Shown here: in pieces, positions 17,077 through 25,533 of the stretch
Position numbering within the stretch: position 1 is the first letter of the stretch
Layout: every line of letters starts with the position of its first letter
From: UBA2357 sp041916775
GTDB taxonomy: Bacteria > Pseudomonadota > Gammaproteobacteria > Burkholderiales > Rhodocyclaceae
Reading direction: 5' to 3'
NCBI GenBank assembly: GCA_041916775.1
Contig: JAYRYZ010000012.1
Location: 1 to 64,000 of the forward strand
DNA length: 64,000 nucleotides
Notes under the pieces: model-generated
The model's input: the letters and a program-made list of their open reading frames with translations, nothing else
Told to the model about the DNA's origin: nothing
Databases searched by the model: none
Position numbers and translations under genes: made by a program

Positions 17077-19602
17077 TCAGAGCGTCGCAAGAAAGGCGAT
17101 CAGTGCCTTCTTGTCCGCGTCGCTCAGGTCCTCGCCGAAGCGATGGCCCTCGTTCTCGATCTCGGCGGTGCAGTTACTGTAGAACTGGCGCACCAACTCG
17201 CGCTGCGTGCGCAGGATCGTGGCGAACTCGGCGGGCGAGGCCAGGGTGTCGTCCACGATCTGCTGCAGGGTGGCGATGCCCGCCTTGTCGAACTTGTCCT
17301 TGAGCTTGTCCGGGCTGCGCTTGGCGAGGAAGAGGTCGACCACCAGCGCCTTGTGGTCGAGGCTGGTCATCGCGTTCGCCGGCAGGCCGGCGGGGATGCG
17401 GATCTGGCCGCTGCCTGCGATGGGCTTCTCGGTACGTCCGTCCCAGGTGCGCGGGCCCACGTCGAGGATGACGTCATGATCGGTGAGCGTGGCCTTGGGA
17501 ATGCGCGCCGACGGGTTCAGGAGTTCGTGCATGGACGCCAGATAGAGCTGGTAGCGCCCCTCCACGCTCGGGTCGGTCTCGAAGCAGGGGCTCTGCCGGG
17601 CGGCGAGCTTACCATTGGCATCGAGCTCGCGCGGGCGGAAGAAATCGTTGGCGGTGTTGGCCGGCTTGCCGCACAGTTCCGGGCCGATGGCGTTGTTGTG
17701 CATGAAGGGCGCCTGCGTCCACAGGTTCAGCAGCGACACGTTGCGCAGGTAGCCGCGCCCGCCGTCGTGCGGCTCGCGGATATTGGGGTCGGGCGCGCGG
17801 GCGCGCATCGTGTCCGAACCGTACTCCTGATAGACATGGCCGGCCATGTGGTTGGAATGCAGCGCACGGCACAGGTAGGTGCCGACTTCCGTGATCGGTG
17901 TGGATTGATCGTTGCCCAGCCAGTCGGCGCGGAGGCCGTTGGGCGCCAGCGCGTGATAGTCGCGCTCCGCGAACGGCCCGCCGACGCTCTCGGGGATGCT
18001 CGAGTGGCAGCTCGCGCAGTTCGCCGCGAACACCCGCTTGCCGCGCGCGACCGCGCCGCTGCCATGCTCGCGCTCCAGGTCGGCGATAAGCGTGTCGCGG
18101 GTGTAGGCGGGTGCGCCCGGGTTGGCTGCGCGCCTTTCGATGTCGCGTGCCACATGCAGGTCCGTCGCATTCGATTCGGAGGAGATGAAGAAGGCGAGGA
18201 TGTCCGGCAGGCGATCCTCGATCGCGCGGAAGTTGGGGCAGTCGCGCCGGCACTGGCCGACGTTGAACGGCGTCTGGCCGAAACCGCGCGCCTGCGGATC
18301 GACCTGACGCAGGTCGGTGAGGTGATTCACCCAGCACTGCTCGGCGCAAGAGCCGATGTTGAAGTACACCCGCTGGATGGCCTCGAGCGCGCCGGTGGAG
18401 TCTTCGCCACCCTTGAGGATGTGATGCACACCGGGCTGGCCGAGGGTGGTGTCGTCATTGCGGCTGCCGAAATGCCAGCACTTGCCTTCGCGGCCGGGCT
18501 CGCACCAGCACACGGCCTCGTTTTTCTCAGTGCCGCAGCTGTCGGTCTTGCGCCACTTCGTGACCTGCTCGCCGGGGAAGATGGGGCGTTGCGCGACGTT
18601 GAACAGCGCGTTGATGGTGCCGGGGTTGTTCACGCCGTCATGCGGGATGGCCGAGGTGTCGGTGACGCCCGGGCGCGCATGCGCGAACATCTGCCACTCC
18701 AGGCTGGTCTTGGCCATTCCCGAGCCGAGGATCTCGGACATGCGCAGGTACTGGTTGCCCACCAGGCCCTTGATGTTCTCCCACTGCGGCCGCGCCGGGT
18801 CGGCGGGCGGGTTGAGCGGGTCGAACGCGATGTGGCAGGAGCCGCAGCTGGTGCCGATCAGAAAGGGGGGCTCCACCGAGGCATCCGCGAGCTTGCTTGC
18901 GCGCGCGTCCGAGGGCACGCCGGTGCGCCTGTCCATGCGGCTGGCAAAGCCCTCCCAGGTGCCGGCACGGCCGTTGAGCGCCTTCCATGCCTCGGGGTCG
19001 AAGCGCGGGTTGGGGAACTTGCGGATGCCGAGCGCGCCGGTCGAAGTGCCGAAACGCAGGTCACAGGCCGAGTGACGCTGGTCCGTGCCGTTCTTCGCGT
19101 GCGGATCGGCGGGGTCCTGCGGTGCGTCGACGAGGCCGCAGGCGGGGTCGACATAGCCGGGCTTGCCGACGTGCGAGAGCAGCACGTCATCCCCCGGGCA
19201 CCAGTCGAAGCCGTAGGTCTCGTCCCAGTTGCGCGCCGGGCAGTTCGGTTCGCCCGGCTGGCAGCAGGCGGGGTCGTTGATCAGGCCCCAGGCGCGGAAG
19301 CGATCCGGCCGCTGGTCGGTGCGCAGCACGCGAAACCAGTCGGGCAGCACCCCGATGCGCTGCTGGAAGGTGTAGGTGTGGAAACGCTCGTTGCCGGCGG
19401 TGGCCTTGTACCAGATCAGCCGCCCGACACAGGCAGATTGCGACAGACCTTCACGCGCGCAGGCCTCGTAGTAGGGGGCATCCTGGTCGACGACGCCGCG
19501 CACGGGCTGTGCTTGCGCAGGCTGGGCCGCAAGGGCAGGCAGCGTGGAGACGAAGAACAACAATACACCCAGGACCACGCCTGCGAAATGATGCGTTCTC
19601 AT
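17077..19602 (-). CDS. Large multi-Cys di-haem cytochrome, RoxA/peroxidase-like
   Basis: An 841-aa exported protein; the signal peptide is MRTHHFAGVVLGVLLFFVS. It has two CXXCH motifs: GTSCGSCHIAFDPLNPP in the first half, and NCASCHSSIPES about 330 residues later, followed by NHMAGHVY and APFMHNNAIGPE. Many extra Cys (for example CCQPGEPNC and CWCEPGREGKC) suggest disulphides. Two class-I-type haems in a very long chain recall rubber oxygenase RoxA and related di-haem oxidases, but the similarity is only general. AGGAG precedes the ATG at 19602. It is the first gene of the cytochrome cluster and diverges from nifE. Confidence 0.75.
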   Translation of the reverse strand: MRTHHFAGVVLGVLLFFVSTLPALAAQPAQAQPVRGVVDQDAPYYEACAREGLSQSACVGRLIWYKATAGNERFHTYTFQQRIGVLPDWFRVLRTDQRPDRFRAWGLINDPACCQPGEPNCPARNWDETYGFDWCPGDDVLLSHVGKPGYVDPACGLVDAPQDPADPHAKNGTDQRHSACDLRFGTSTGALGIRKFPNPRFDPEAWKALNGRAGTWEGFASRMDRRTGVPSDARASKLADASVEPPFLIGTSCGSCHIAFDPLNPPADPARPQWENIKGLVGNQYLRMSEILGSGMAKTSLEWQMFAHARPGVTDTSAIPHDGVNNPGTINALFNVAQRPIFPGEQVTKWRKTDSCGTEKNEAVCWCEPGREGKCWHFGSRNDDTTLGQPGVHHILKGGEDSTGALEAIQRVYFNIGSCAEQCWVNHLTDLRQVDPQARGFGQTPFNVGQCRRDCPNFRAIEDRLPDILAFFISSESNATDLHVARDIERRAANPGAPAYTRDTLIADLEREHGSGAVARGKRVFAANCASCHSSIPESVGGPFAERDYHALAPNGLRADWLGNDQSTPITEVGTYLCRALHSNHMAGHVYQEYGSDTMRARAPDPNIREPHDGGRGYLRNVSLLNLWTQAPFMHNNAIGPELCGKPANTANDFFRPRELDANGKLAARQSPCFETDPSVEGRYQLYLASMHELLNPSARIPKATLTDHDVILDVGPRTWDGRTEKPIAGSGQIRIPAGLPANAMTSLDHKALVVDLFLAKRSPDKLKDKFDKAGIATLQQIVDDTLASPAEFATILRTQRELVRQFYSNCTAEIENEGHRFGEDLSDADKKALIAFLATL

Positions 19603-19684
19603 GCCACTCTCCTGTCGGGGTGCGATCCGGCTACGGTTGCCGCAAAGCTGCATTCGCTGCCACTGTGCTCCGTTTTTTTTGACT

Positions 19685-19699
19685 CCACCGTGACGCATG
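19685..19699 (+). repeat. 15-bp direct repeat, copy 1 (copy 2 at 19846-19860)
   Basis: CCACCGTGACGCATG here and CCACTGTGACGCACG at 19846-19860 differ at two of 15 bases. One copy lies near the cytochrome side and the other between the NifA site and the sigma-54 element of nifE. This could be a shared regulator site. Confidence 0.45.
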
Positions 19700-19758
19700 T
19701 CATCGACACGGAATGCAGCAGTCGCCTTGATTTTTTATAGGCGGGTGTGCGTGCATAT

Positions 19759-19782
19759 GCAAATCAACACTGTGTGATTTGC
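19759..19782. promoter_or_regulatory. Operator-like dyad upstream of nifE
   Basis: GCAAATCA (19759-19766) and TGATTTGC (19775-19782) are perfect inverted 8-bp arms around an 8-base spacer. The match to an FNR box is poor. It sits about 40 bp upstream of the NifA site. Confidence 0.5.
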
Positions 19783-19820
19783 GCCGACGCCCAGATGCTG
19801 GAGCAGGGGGGGCTCTTCAT

Positions 19821-19836
19821 TGTCGTGAACACGACA
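19821..19836. promoter_or_regulatory. NifA upstream activator site of nifE
   Basis: TGTCGTGAACACGACA is a TGT-N10-ACA site whose flanks extend the dyad to near-perfect symmetry. It lies 55 bp before the nifE -24 element. Confidence 0.85.
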
Positions 19837-19890
19837 ACGCCGAATCCACTGTGACGCACGGTGAAGTATTTGAAAACAATGGCTTGGCGA

Positions 19891-19906
19891 TGGCATCCAT
19901 CTTGCT
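19891..19906 (+). promoter_or_regulatory. Sigma-54 promoter of nifE
   Basis: TGGCATCCATCTTGCT has GG and GC ten bases apart and a TTGCT -12 block. It lies 31 bases before the nifE ATG. Confidence 0.85.
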
Positions 19907-19936
19907 GAAGTTTCGTCCAGACCTCGGGAGATCAGC

Positions 19937-21337
19937 ATGAAAGCCAGCGAAATCCAGGCCCTGCTCGACGAGCCTGCCTGTACCCACAACAAGAAGGAGA
20001 AGTCCGGCTGTGCAAAGCCCAAGCCGGGCGCGACCGCAGGTGGTTGCTCCTTCGATGGCGCTCAGATTGCGCTGCTCCCGATCGCGGACGTCGCCCACAT
20101 CGTGCATGGGCCGATCGCCTGTGCCGGCTCGTCGTGGGACAACCGCGGTACCCGCTCATCAGGCGCCACGCTGTACCGCATCGGCATGACCACCGACCTC
20201 TCGGAGACCGACGTGGTAATGGGGCGCGGCGAGAAGCGCCTGTTTCACGCAGTCAAGCAGGCCATCGACAGCTACGCGCCCGCGGCGGTGTTCGTCTACA
20301 ACACCTGTGTCACCGCGCTTATCGGTGACGACGTCGATGCCGTGTGCAAGGCGGCCACCGCACGCTGGGGTACGCCGGTGGTGCCGGTGGATGCTGCCGG
20401 CTTCTACGGCACCAAGAACCTCGGCAATCGCCTCGCCGGTGAGGCGATGTTCAAGCACGTGATCGGCACGCGCGAGCCCGAGCCCGCGCCGCCGCGCGCG
20501 GATGGCCTCCCGACCTATGACGTCAACCTCATCGGAGAGTACAACATCGCCGGCGAGTTCTGGTACGTGGCGCCGCTGTTCGACGAACTCGGCCTGCGCA
20601 TCCTATGCACCCTTTCGGGCGATTCGCGCTTCCATCAGGTTCAGACGATGCATCGCGCGAAGGTGAACATGGTCGTCTGCGCCAAGGCACTGCTCAACGT
20701 CGCGCGCAAGCTGGAGGAGAACTACGGTATTCCGTTCTTCGAGGGCAGCTTCTATGGCGTGCAGGACATGTCCCATGCGCTGCGGGAGTTCGCCCGCCTG
20801 ATCGGCGACCCCGACCTCGCCGCCCGAACCGAGGCCGTCATCGCGCGCGAGGAGGCCCGTTCGCATGCTGCGCTCGAGCCGTGGCGCGAACGCCTGCGCG
20901 GCAAGCGCGTGCTGCTTTACACAGGCGGGGTGAAGTCCTGGTCCATCGTCTCGGCGCTGCAGGATCTCGGTCTCAAGGTGGTGGCCACGGGCACCAATAA
21001 ATCCACCGAGGAGGACAAGGCGCGCATCCGCGAGCTGATGGGCGACGAAACCCGCATGATCACCGACGGCAGCCCAAAGGCGCTGATTGGCGCCTACCGC
21101 GAGTATCAGGCCGACATCCTCATCGCCGGCGGCCGCAACCTCTATACCGCCCTGAAGGCGCGCATTCCCTTCCTGGACATCAACCAGGAGCGCGAATTCG
21201 CCTACGCCGGTTACACCGGCATGGCGGAGCTCGCCCGCCAGCTCGCGTTGTCGATGAACAGCCCCGTCTGGGAAGCGGTGCGCCGGCCGGCGCCGTGGGA
21301 CAAGGGCGCCGTGTCTGGGACTGCATTGGCTGCGTGA
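19937..21337 (+). CDS. nifE: NifE, FeMo-cofactor scaffold subunit
   Basis: A 466-aa alpha-type subunit of the NifEN scaffold, on which the NifB-derived cluster matures to FeMo-co. The cluster-ligand Cys are at residues 37 (GGCSFDG), 62 (GPIACAGS) and 124 (YNTCVTALIGDD), matching characterised NifE numbering, with a further Cys at 248. The start at 19937 is fixed by these positions and by the sigma-54 promoter 31 bases upstream. Unusually, nifN does not follow directly; it lies 4.3 kb downstream with its own promoter. Confidence 0.96.
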   Translation: MKASEIQALLDEPACTHNKKEKSGCAKPKPGATAGGCSFDGAQIALLPIADVAHIVHGPIACAGSSWDNRGTRSSGATLYRIGMTTDLSETDVVMGRGEKRLFHAVKQAIDSYAPAAVFVYNTCVTALIGDDVDAVCKAATARWGTPVVPVDAAGFYGTKNLGNRLAGEAMFKHVIGTREPEPAPPRADGLPTYDVNLIGEYNIAGEFWYVAPLFDELGLRILCTLSGDSRFHQVQTMHRAKVNMVVCAKALLNVARKLEENYGIPFFEGSFYGVQDMSHALREFARLIGDPDLAARTEAVIAREEARSHAALEPWRERLRGKRVLLYTGGVKSWSIVSALQDLGLKVVATGTNKSTEEDKARIRELMGDETRMITDGSPKALIGAYREYQADILIAGGRNLYTALKARIPFLDINQEREFAYAGYTGMAELARQLALSMNSPVWEAVRRPAPWDKGAVSGTALAA

Positions 21338-21357
21338 GGGGGCGGGTTCTTTTCCGC

Positions 21358-21492
21358 AACCGGGTTGAACGCGACCCGGCGGACCGCTTCTTCGCCGCTA
21401 CTGCGATGCAGCGCAATCTTCCCCTGATGACGGCGGATCAGAAAGTCCTCGACTGGCCTGGAGCGCTTGAACGCGTGGATGCGCGGCTTTGA
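21358..21492 (+). pseudogene. C-terminal remnant of a PIN-domain (VapC-type) toxin
   Basis: The frame reads RDPADRFFAATAMQ then LPLMTADQKVLDW and ends normally. This is the last part of a PIN nuclease, with the conserved DPADR and TADQ acidic motifs. The N-terminal half with the first catalytic Asp is missing, and no antitoxin accompanies it. It abuts the nifE stop, marking one edge of the island between nifE and nifN. Confidence 0.6.
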
Positions 21493-21502
21493 GCGGACGG
21501 GG

Positions 21503-22831
21503 TCATCGCGCTGACGACGTATCCGCTACTGAAGCGTTTTGCCAGAACAGGCTCTCCTGCTCCCCCTTCTCGCCAAGCGTCAGCATGGCCGCGACGAGCT
21601 CCCGCAGTTCCGTCGGTAGCGACGGGGTTTCAAGTGTTTGGAGCAGGTTACGGTCACGGTCGCTCAACGTGCGGCGGTGGGCGAGTGCGGTGAGATCCTC
21701 GGCGCGCATGTGCCAGGGCGCCCACGGCTGGCCGGCGGCTTCCCAGAGGCGGGCGGCTTGCAGCGCGATGGCGATGCCGTCCGGGTCGGGGTCGCAGGCG
21801 ATGGCGAGCGGGGCGGAGGCGAGCGCTAGCAAGTGGCCCACGGCTTCCAGCCACCAGCCAGGTGGATAGCCTGGCAGCCAGAGCACGGCTTCGTTCGCTG
21901 CGCGTGTGGCGGCCGCTTTCTCGAAGGCGCTGCGGTTCTCCACCACGCGCCAGAGGCTGGGCGTTGGCGCGATGTGGGTGACGGCGTGTATCCCCTGTGG
22001 TGGCAGGCCGACGAAACCGGGGAGGGCGCCCAGCGTGAGCGCGCCGGCGGGGCCGGACAGCGTGGAATCCGCCGCGATGAGCAGCAGGGGAGCGTGGGCG
22101 GCGATGCCGAAGCTGGCGAGGTCGACCGTGTCCGCGAGCCAGCGCCATTCGGTGTCGGTGATCTTCTTGGTGTCGCTGCGGGCGAAGTATGCAAAGTCCC
22201 TCCGGGTGGATTGCCCACGGGCGCGGCCCGTGTCGTGCCAGCGCTGCAGGGCGAGGAGCAGTTCCAGGCGCTCCAGTGCGGTCTTGGGGGGCTGAGCGTC
22301 CAGCGCGCTGCGGGCGGTGGCGAGCTGTGGCAGCGCGAGTGCGACGTTGCGTGTATCGGCCCATTGGCGTTGCCGGGCATCCGGCTCGGGCAGCGCGAGC
22401 GCAGCGCGCAGGGCAACGGGATCGACGAAGCGCAGGCTGTGCGGCTGCCAGTCACGACGCTGCGGGTCGCGACGCTCCTCCACCTCCACCAGGCCCTCGG
22501 CGAGCAGGCGCGCGAAGAGCTGCAGCGCGGCGTTGGTGCGCTCGGCCCCGGCGCGCGCGAGGAGGCTGTCGCACCGGATCGGCTTGTCGGGGTCAGCACG
22601 GCGTACCCATTCACCGAGCAGTGCGCGCCAGGCGGCGGGCCAGGCATCGATCAGCGGCGCGGGCCGGTCGAATGCGCGGCGCAGACGCTTGCCGCGCAGG
22701 CTCGAGCGGGCAGGGTCGGTGAGCCAGGCAGTGGCGAGGCCGTTGGCGTCGGCAGGCAGCCAGTTGACGGGTTCTTGGTTCATGTCTTGGATGGGGGGAG
22801 CCGGCACGCGTGCTGCGGCGATCGCGGCCAT
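21503..22831 (-). CDS. Toprim-fold protein, DUF2399/JetD-like
   Basis: A 442-aa protein, or 426 aa if Met at 22783 is the start; neither start has a clear ribosome site. The N-terminal half is helical and winged-helix-like, rich in Leu/Ala/Arg. The C-terminal part carries WRVVENRSAFE, a GYPPGWWLEAV block and ACDPDPDGIAIALQAARLW. That order (ENxxxF, then an acidic D-P-D-P-D-G Toprim motif, then PW.M) matches the DUF2399/DUF2220 group, which includes Wadjet JetD nucleases and TIGR02679-like proteins. No JetABC partners are nearby, so it is an orphan. Topoisomerase-type or nuclease chemistry is inferred from the motif only. Confidence 0.55.
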   Translation of the reverse strand: MAAIAAARVPAPPIQDMNQEPVNWLPADANGLATAWLTDPARSSLRGKRLRRAFDRPAPLIDAWPAAWRALLGEWVRRADPDKPIRCDSLLARAGAERTNAALQLFARLLAEGLVEVEERRDPQRRDWQPHSLRFVDPVALRAALALPEPDARQRQWADTRNVALALPQLATARSALDAQPPKTALERLELLLALQRWHDTGRARGQSTRRDFAYFARSDTKKITDTEWRWLADTVDLASFGIAAHAPLLLIAADSTLSGPAGALTLGALPGFVGLPPQGIHAVTHIAPTPSLWRVVENRSAFEKAAATRAANEAVLWLPGYPPGWWLEAVGHLLALASAPLAIACDPDPDGIAIALQAARLWEAAGQPWAPWHMRAEDLTALAHRRTLSDRDRNLLQTLETPSLPTELRELVAAMLTLGEKGEQESLFWQNASVADTSSAR

Positions 22832-22971
22832 GTCATGATTTTCGCGGATGCGAGTTGCTCGATTGTACTTTTCCTTCGCGGCGATGGCCCTGCACGCCGC
22901 AGGTGACAGCGCCCCTGCGGCTTTGCTTAAATGCGCAACCGATCCGACAGCCCGCGTGTCCCGCCGCAGCC

Positions 22972-23424
22972 ATGCCTACCAGCCCCATCCAGATCCGTCA
23001 CCTCAGCGATGACAACCGCGTGTTCATCGACATGGCGGATGGGCCGGACAACCCCTGCACTGCTTGCGGCGCGTGCTGTGCCCACTTCCGCGTTTCGTTC
23101 TACTGCGGCGAGTTGGACGAGGGCTCGGGCGGCGTGGTGCCGGCCGAGCTTGCGGTGAAGGTCAATGGCGTGATCGCCTGCATGAAGGGCACCGAGTCCG
23201 GCGGTGGCCGCTGTGTGGCATTGGAGGGCGACATCGGCAAGGGGGGCGTCCGCTGCTGCATCTACGCCAAACGACCCACACCGTGCCGTGAGTTCCCGGC
23301 CTGGCTGGAGGACGGCACGCCGAATCCAGATTGTGAGCGCGCGCGCGAAGTTCGGTTTGCCGCCGTTGTCGAGCGTGAGCACGGTGGAAGTCTGATGGCG
23401 CCCAGCCCGTGCCCGCTTACCTGA
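22972..23424 (+). CDS. YkgJ-family cysteine-cluster protein
   Basis: A 150-aa protein with the spaced Cys pattern CTACGACCAHFRVSF, then a central GGGRCVAL, CCIYAKRPTPCREFPAW and a late Cys. This is typical of the YkgJ/UPF0153 group proposed to bind zinc or iron. Its role is unknown. It is transcribed rightward, diverging from the Toprim-like gene and just upstream of vapBC. Confidence 0.8.
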   Translation: MPTSPIQIRHLSDDNRVFIDMADGPDNPCTACGACCAHFRVSFYCGELDEGSGGVVPAELAVKVNGVIACMKGTESGGGRCVALEGDIGKGGVRCCIYAKRPTPCREFPAWLEDGTPNPDCERAREVRFAAVVEREHGGSLMAPSPCPLT

Positions 23425-23444
23425 TTGCAATCATCCCTTCTTGG

Positions 23445-23471
23445 GTATTACACTGATTTCCAGCGTAATAC
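23445..23471. promoter_or_regulatory. Inverted repeat operator of vapBC
   Basis: GTATTACAC (23445-23453) and GCGTAATAC (23463-23471) are 9-bp arms with one mismatch and a 9-base spacer. They lie 19 bases before vapB, the usual place for autoregulation by the antitoxin-toxin complex. Confidence 0.6.
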
Positions 23472-23489
23472 TTGAGCTGAGGCACGAAG

Positions 23490-23729
23490 ATGGCGACGAC
23501 GCTTACCAGCAAGGGGCAGGTCACGATTCCCAAGCATATCCGCGACGCGCTCGATCTGGGGCCCGGGGTGGTCGTCGATTTCGCGGTCAATGACAACGGC
23601 GATGTGGTGATCCGCAAATCCCTTGCGCGCAGGGCGGAGGGCATTGACCGATTCGAAGCTGCGCGTGGACGGGCGGATCTGAAATGGCGCACCGACGCGT
23701 TGATGGCGCTGTTGCGTGATGATGACTGA
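23490..23729 (+). CDS. AbrB/MazE-type antitoxin of a VapBC pair
   Basis: A 79-aa protein with an N-terminal SpoVT/AbrB swapped-hairpin DNA-binding domain (TTLTSKGQVTIPKHIRDALDLGPG). The C-terminal part would wrap the toxin. Its stop overlaps the toxin start (TGATG). It would neutralise the PIN nuclease and repress its own promoter. Confidence 0.88.
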   Translation: MATTLTSKGQVTIPKHIRDALDLGPGVVVDFAVNDNGDVVIRKSLARRAEGIDRFEAARGRADLKWRTDALMALLRDDD

Positions 23730-24136
23730 TGTTGCTGGTCGATACCAATGTCCTGATCGACGTTCTGGTGGACGACCCGGATTGGGCGGATTGGTCAATC
23801 GCCCAACTGCGCGCCCAAGCCCGTGTGCATCGTCTCCTCATCAACCCGATCATCTTTGCAGAGCTGTCGCTGACGTTCACCAGCGTCGAGACGCTGGATG
23901 CCGTGGTCAGCGATCTTGGCCTTCATCTTGAAGAGATTCCTCGTCCCGCGCTGTTTCTCGCGGGCAAGGCCTTTGCCCGATATCGGCACTTGGGTGGCCG
24001 GAAGCACAACGTGCTTGCCGACTTCTTCATCGGCGCGCACGCGGCAGTATCGGATTACCCGATCCTCACGCGCGACGTGCGGCGCTACCGGAACTACTTT
24101 TCCACGGTACGACTGATTGCACCGCCGCAGGCCTGA
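23729..24136 (+). CDS. vapC: VapC-type PIN-domain toxin
   Basis: A 135-aa PIN nuclease. The catalytic acids are seen in LLVDTNVLID (Asp5), IFAELS, NVLADFFIGAHA and the final LTRDVRRYRNYF motif. VapC toxins cleave tRNA or rRNA when freed from antitoxin. It overlaps the antitoxin gene by one base. Confidence 0.88.
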   Translation: MLLVDTNVLIDVLVDDPDWADWSIAQLRAQARVHRLLINPIIFAELSLTFTSVETLDAVVSDLGLHLEEIPRPALFLAGKAFARYRHLGGRKHNVLADFFIGAHAAVSDYPILTRDVRRYRNYFSTVRLIAPPQA

Positions 24137-24243
24137 CGCGCGTTTGCGAGGGCGCGCTCCGAAACGGCGGGCGAGGGGTGAATGGCTGCGCCACGCGACG
24201 TTCACGTTAAACTCCCGGCCTTCGCAAACCGTTCGATCCCAAC

Positions 24244-25524
24244 ATGGCCGCACAACGCATCCTCACCGGCATCAAGCCTTCCGGCACGCCCCATCTCGGC
24301 AACTATGCGGGCGCGATCCGCCCGGCAGTGGAGGCGAGTCTGCGCTCGGAGGCCGAGAGCTTCTACTTCCTGGCCGACTACCACGCGCTGATCAGCACGA
24401 CCGACCCGCTGCGGGTGCAGCGCTCCACGCTCGAAATCGCGGCGAGCTGGCTCGCGGCAGGGCTGGATGCGGACAAGGTGTGGTTCTACCGCCAATCGGA
24501 CATTCCCGAGATTCCCGAGCTCACCTGGCTGCTCAGCTGCATTGCCGGCAAGGGCCTGCTCAACCGCGCCCACGCGTACAAAGCAGCGGTGGATCGCAAC
24601 ACTGCCGAAGGCGAGGATCCCGATGCCGGCGTCAACATGGGGCTCTTCATGTACCCGGTGCTGATGGCGGCCGACATCCTGATGTTCAAGGCGCACTCGG
24701 TACCGGTGGGGCGCGACCAGATTCAGCACATCGAGATGGCGCGCGACATCGGGGCGCGCTTCAACCATCTCTACGGCGAGCACTTCGTGCTGCCCGAGGC
24801 GGCCATCGACGAGGCGGTGGCGACGCTGCCCGGGCTCGACGGGCGCAAGATGAGCAAGTCCTACGATAACGTGATCCCGCTGTTTGCCCCGGCTGCGGAG
24901 CTCAGGAAGCTGGTGTTCTCCATCGTGACCGACTCGCGCATGCCCGGCGAACCCAAGGATACCGAGGGCTCTGCGCTGTTCCAGCTCTACCAGGCATTTG
25001 CCCGCGCGGAGGAGACGGAGGCGATGCGCGCGGCGTTTGCAGCCGGCATCTCGTGGGGCGAGGCCAAGCAGGCGGTGTTCGAGACCATAGACCGGACGGT
25101 GGCGCCGATGCGGGAACGCTACGAGGCGCTCATCGCCGAGCCCGCACTGATCGAGGAGAAGCTGCTCGCCGGCGCGGCCAAGGCGCGCGCGATCGCGACC
25201 CCCTTCATCGCCGAGCTGCGCCAGGCGGTGGGCCTGCGCCGGCTCGACAGCCTCGCCGTGCCTGCACGCGAGGCGGCCGCGAAGGCCGTGGCGCTACCGC
25301 AGTTCAAGCAATACCGCGAGGCCGACGGCCAGTTCTATTTCAAGCTGGTGGATGGCCATGGGCACCTGCTGCTGCAGAGCCGCGGCTTTGCCTCGCCGCG
25401 CGAGGCCGGTCAGTCGGTGGCGCGGATCAAGCAGGACGGGGACTACGCCGATGTCGCGACGCTGGCAGAGGGTGTCACGCCCGCGCGCCTGAGCGAGGCG
25501 CTCGCGGCGTTCGCGGAGACCTGA
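24244..25524 (+). CDS. trpS: Tryptophan--tRNA ligase
   Basis: A 426-aa class-I aminoacyl-tRNA synthetase. It has the HIGH-type motif PHLGNYAGA near residue 17 and KMSKSYDNVI near residue 202. It belongs to the longer proteobacterial type with a C-terminal extension of about 90 residues beyond the classical catalytic/anticodon core. It is a housekeeping gene in the island between nifE and nifN; its stop is just ten bases before the NifA site of nifN. Confidence 0.93.
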   Translation: MAAQRILTGIKPSGTPHLGNYAGAIRPAVEASLRSEAESFYFLADYHALISTTDPLRVQRSTLEIAASWLAAGLDADKVWFYRQSDIPEIPELTWLLSCIAGKGLLNRAHAYKAAVDRNTAEGEDPDAGVNMGLFMYPVLMAADILMFKAHSVPVGRDQIQHIEMARDIGARFNHLYGEHFVLPEAAIDEAVATLPGLDGRKMSKSYDNVIPLFAPAAELRKLVFSIVTDSRMPGEPKDTEGSALFQLYQAFARAEETEAMRAAFAAGISWGEAKQAVFETIDRTVAPMRERYEALIAEPALIEEKLLAGAAKARAIATPFIAELRQAVGLRRLDSLAVPAREAAAKAVALPQFKQYREADGQFYFKLVDGHGHLLLQSRGFASPREAGQSVARIKQDGDYADVATLAEGVTPARLSEALAAFAET

Positions 25525-25533
25525 CCCCGGCCT

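Larger units (their letters stand above)
19603..19936. other. Divergent control region between cytochrome cluster and nifE
   Basis: There is no gene in these 334 bases. The right part holds the nifE NifA site (19821-19836) and sigma-54 element (19891-19906). The left part has a run of eight T, a dyad at 19759-19782 and one copy of a 15-base motif that recurs at 19846. No sigma-54 element facing the cytochrome genes was found. Confidence 0.7.

Noticed and set aside
19650..19672. Sigma-54-like element facing the cytochrome cluster (TGGCAGCGAATGCAGC on the minus strand).
   Set aside because: GG and GC are eleven, not ten, bases apart, which abolishes sigma-54 recognition; no other candidate was found on that strand.
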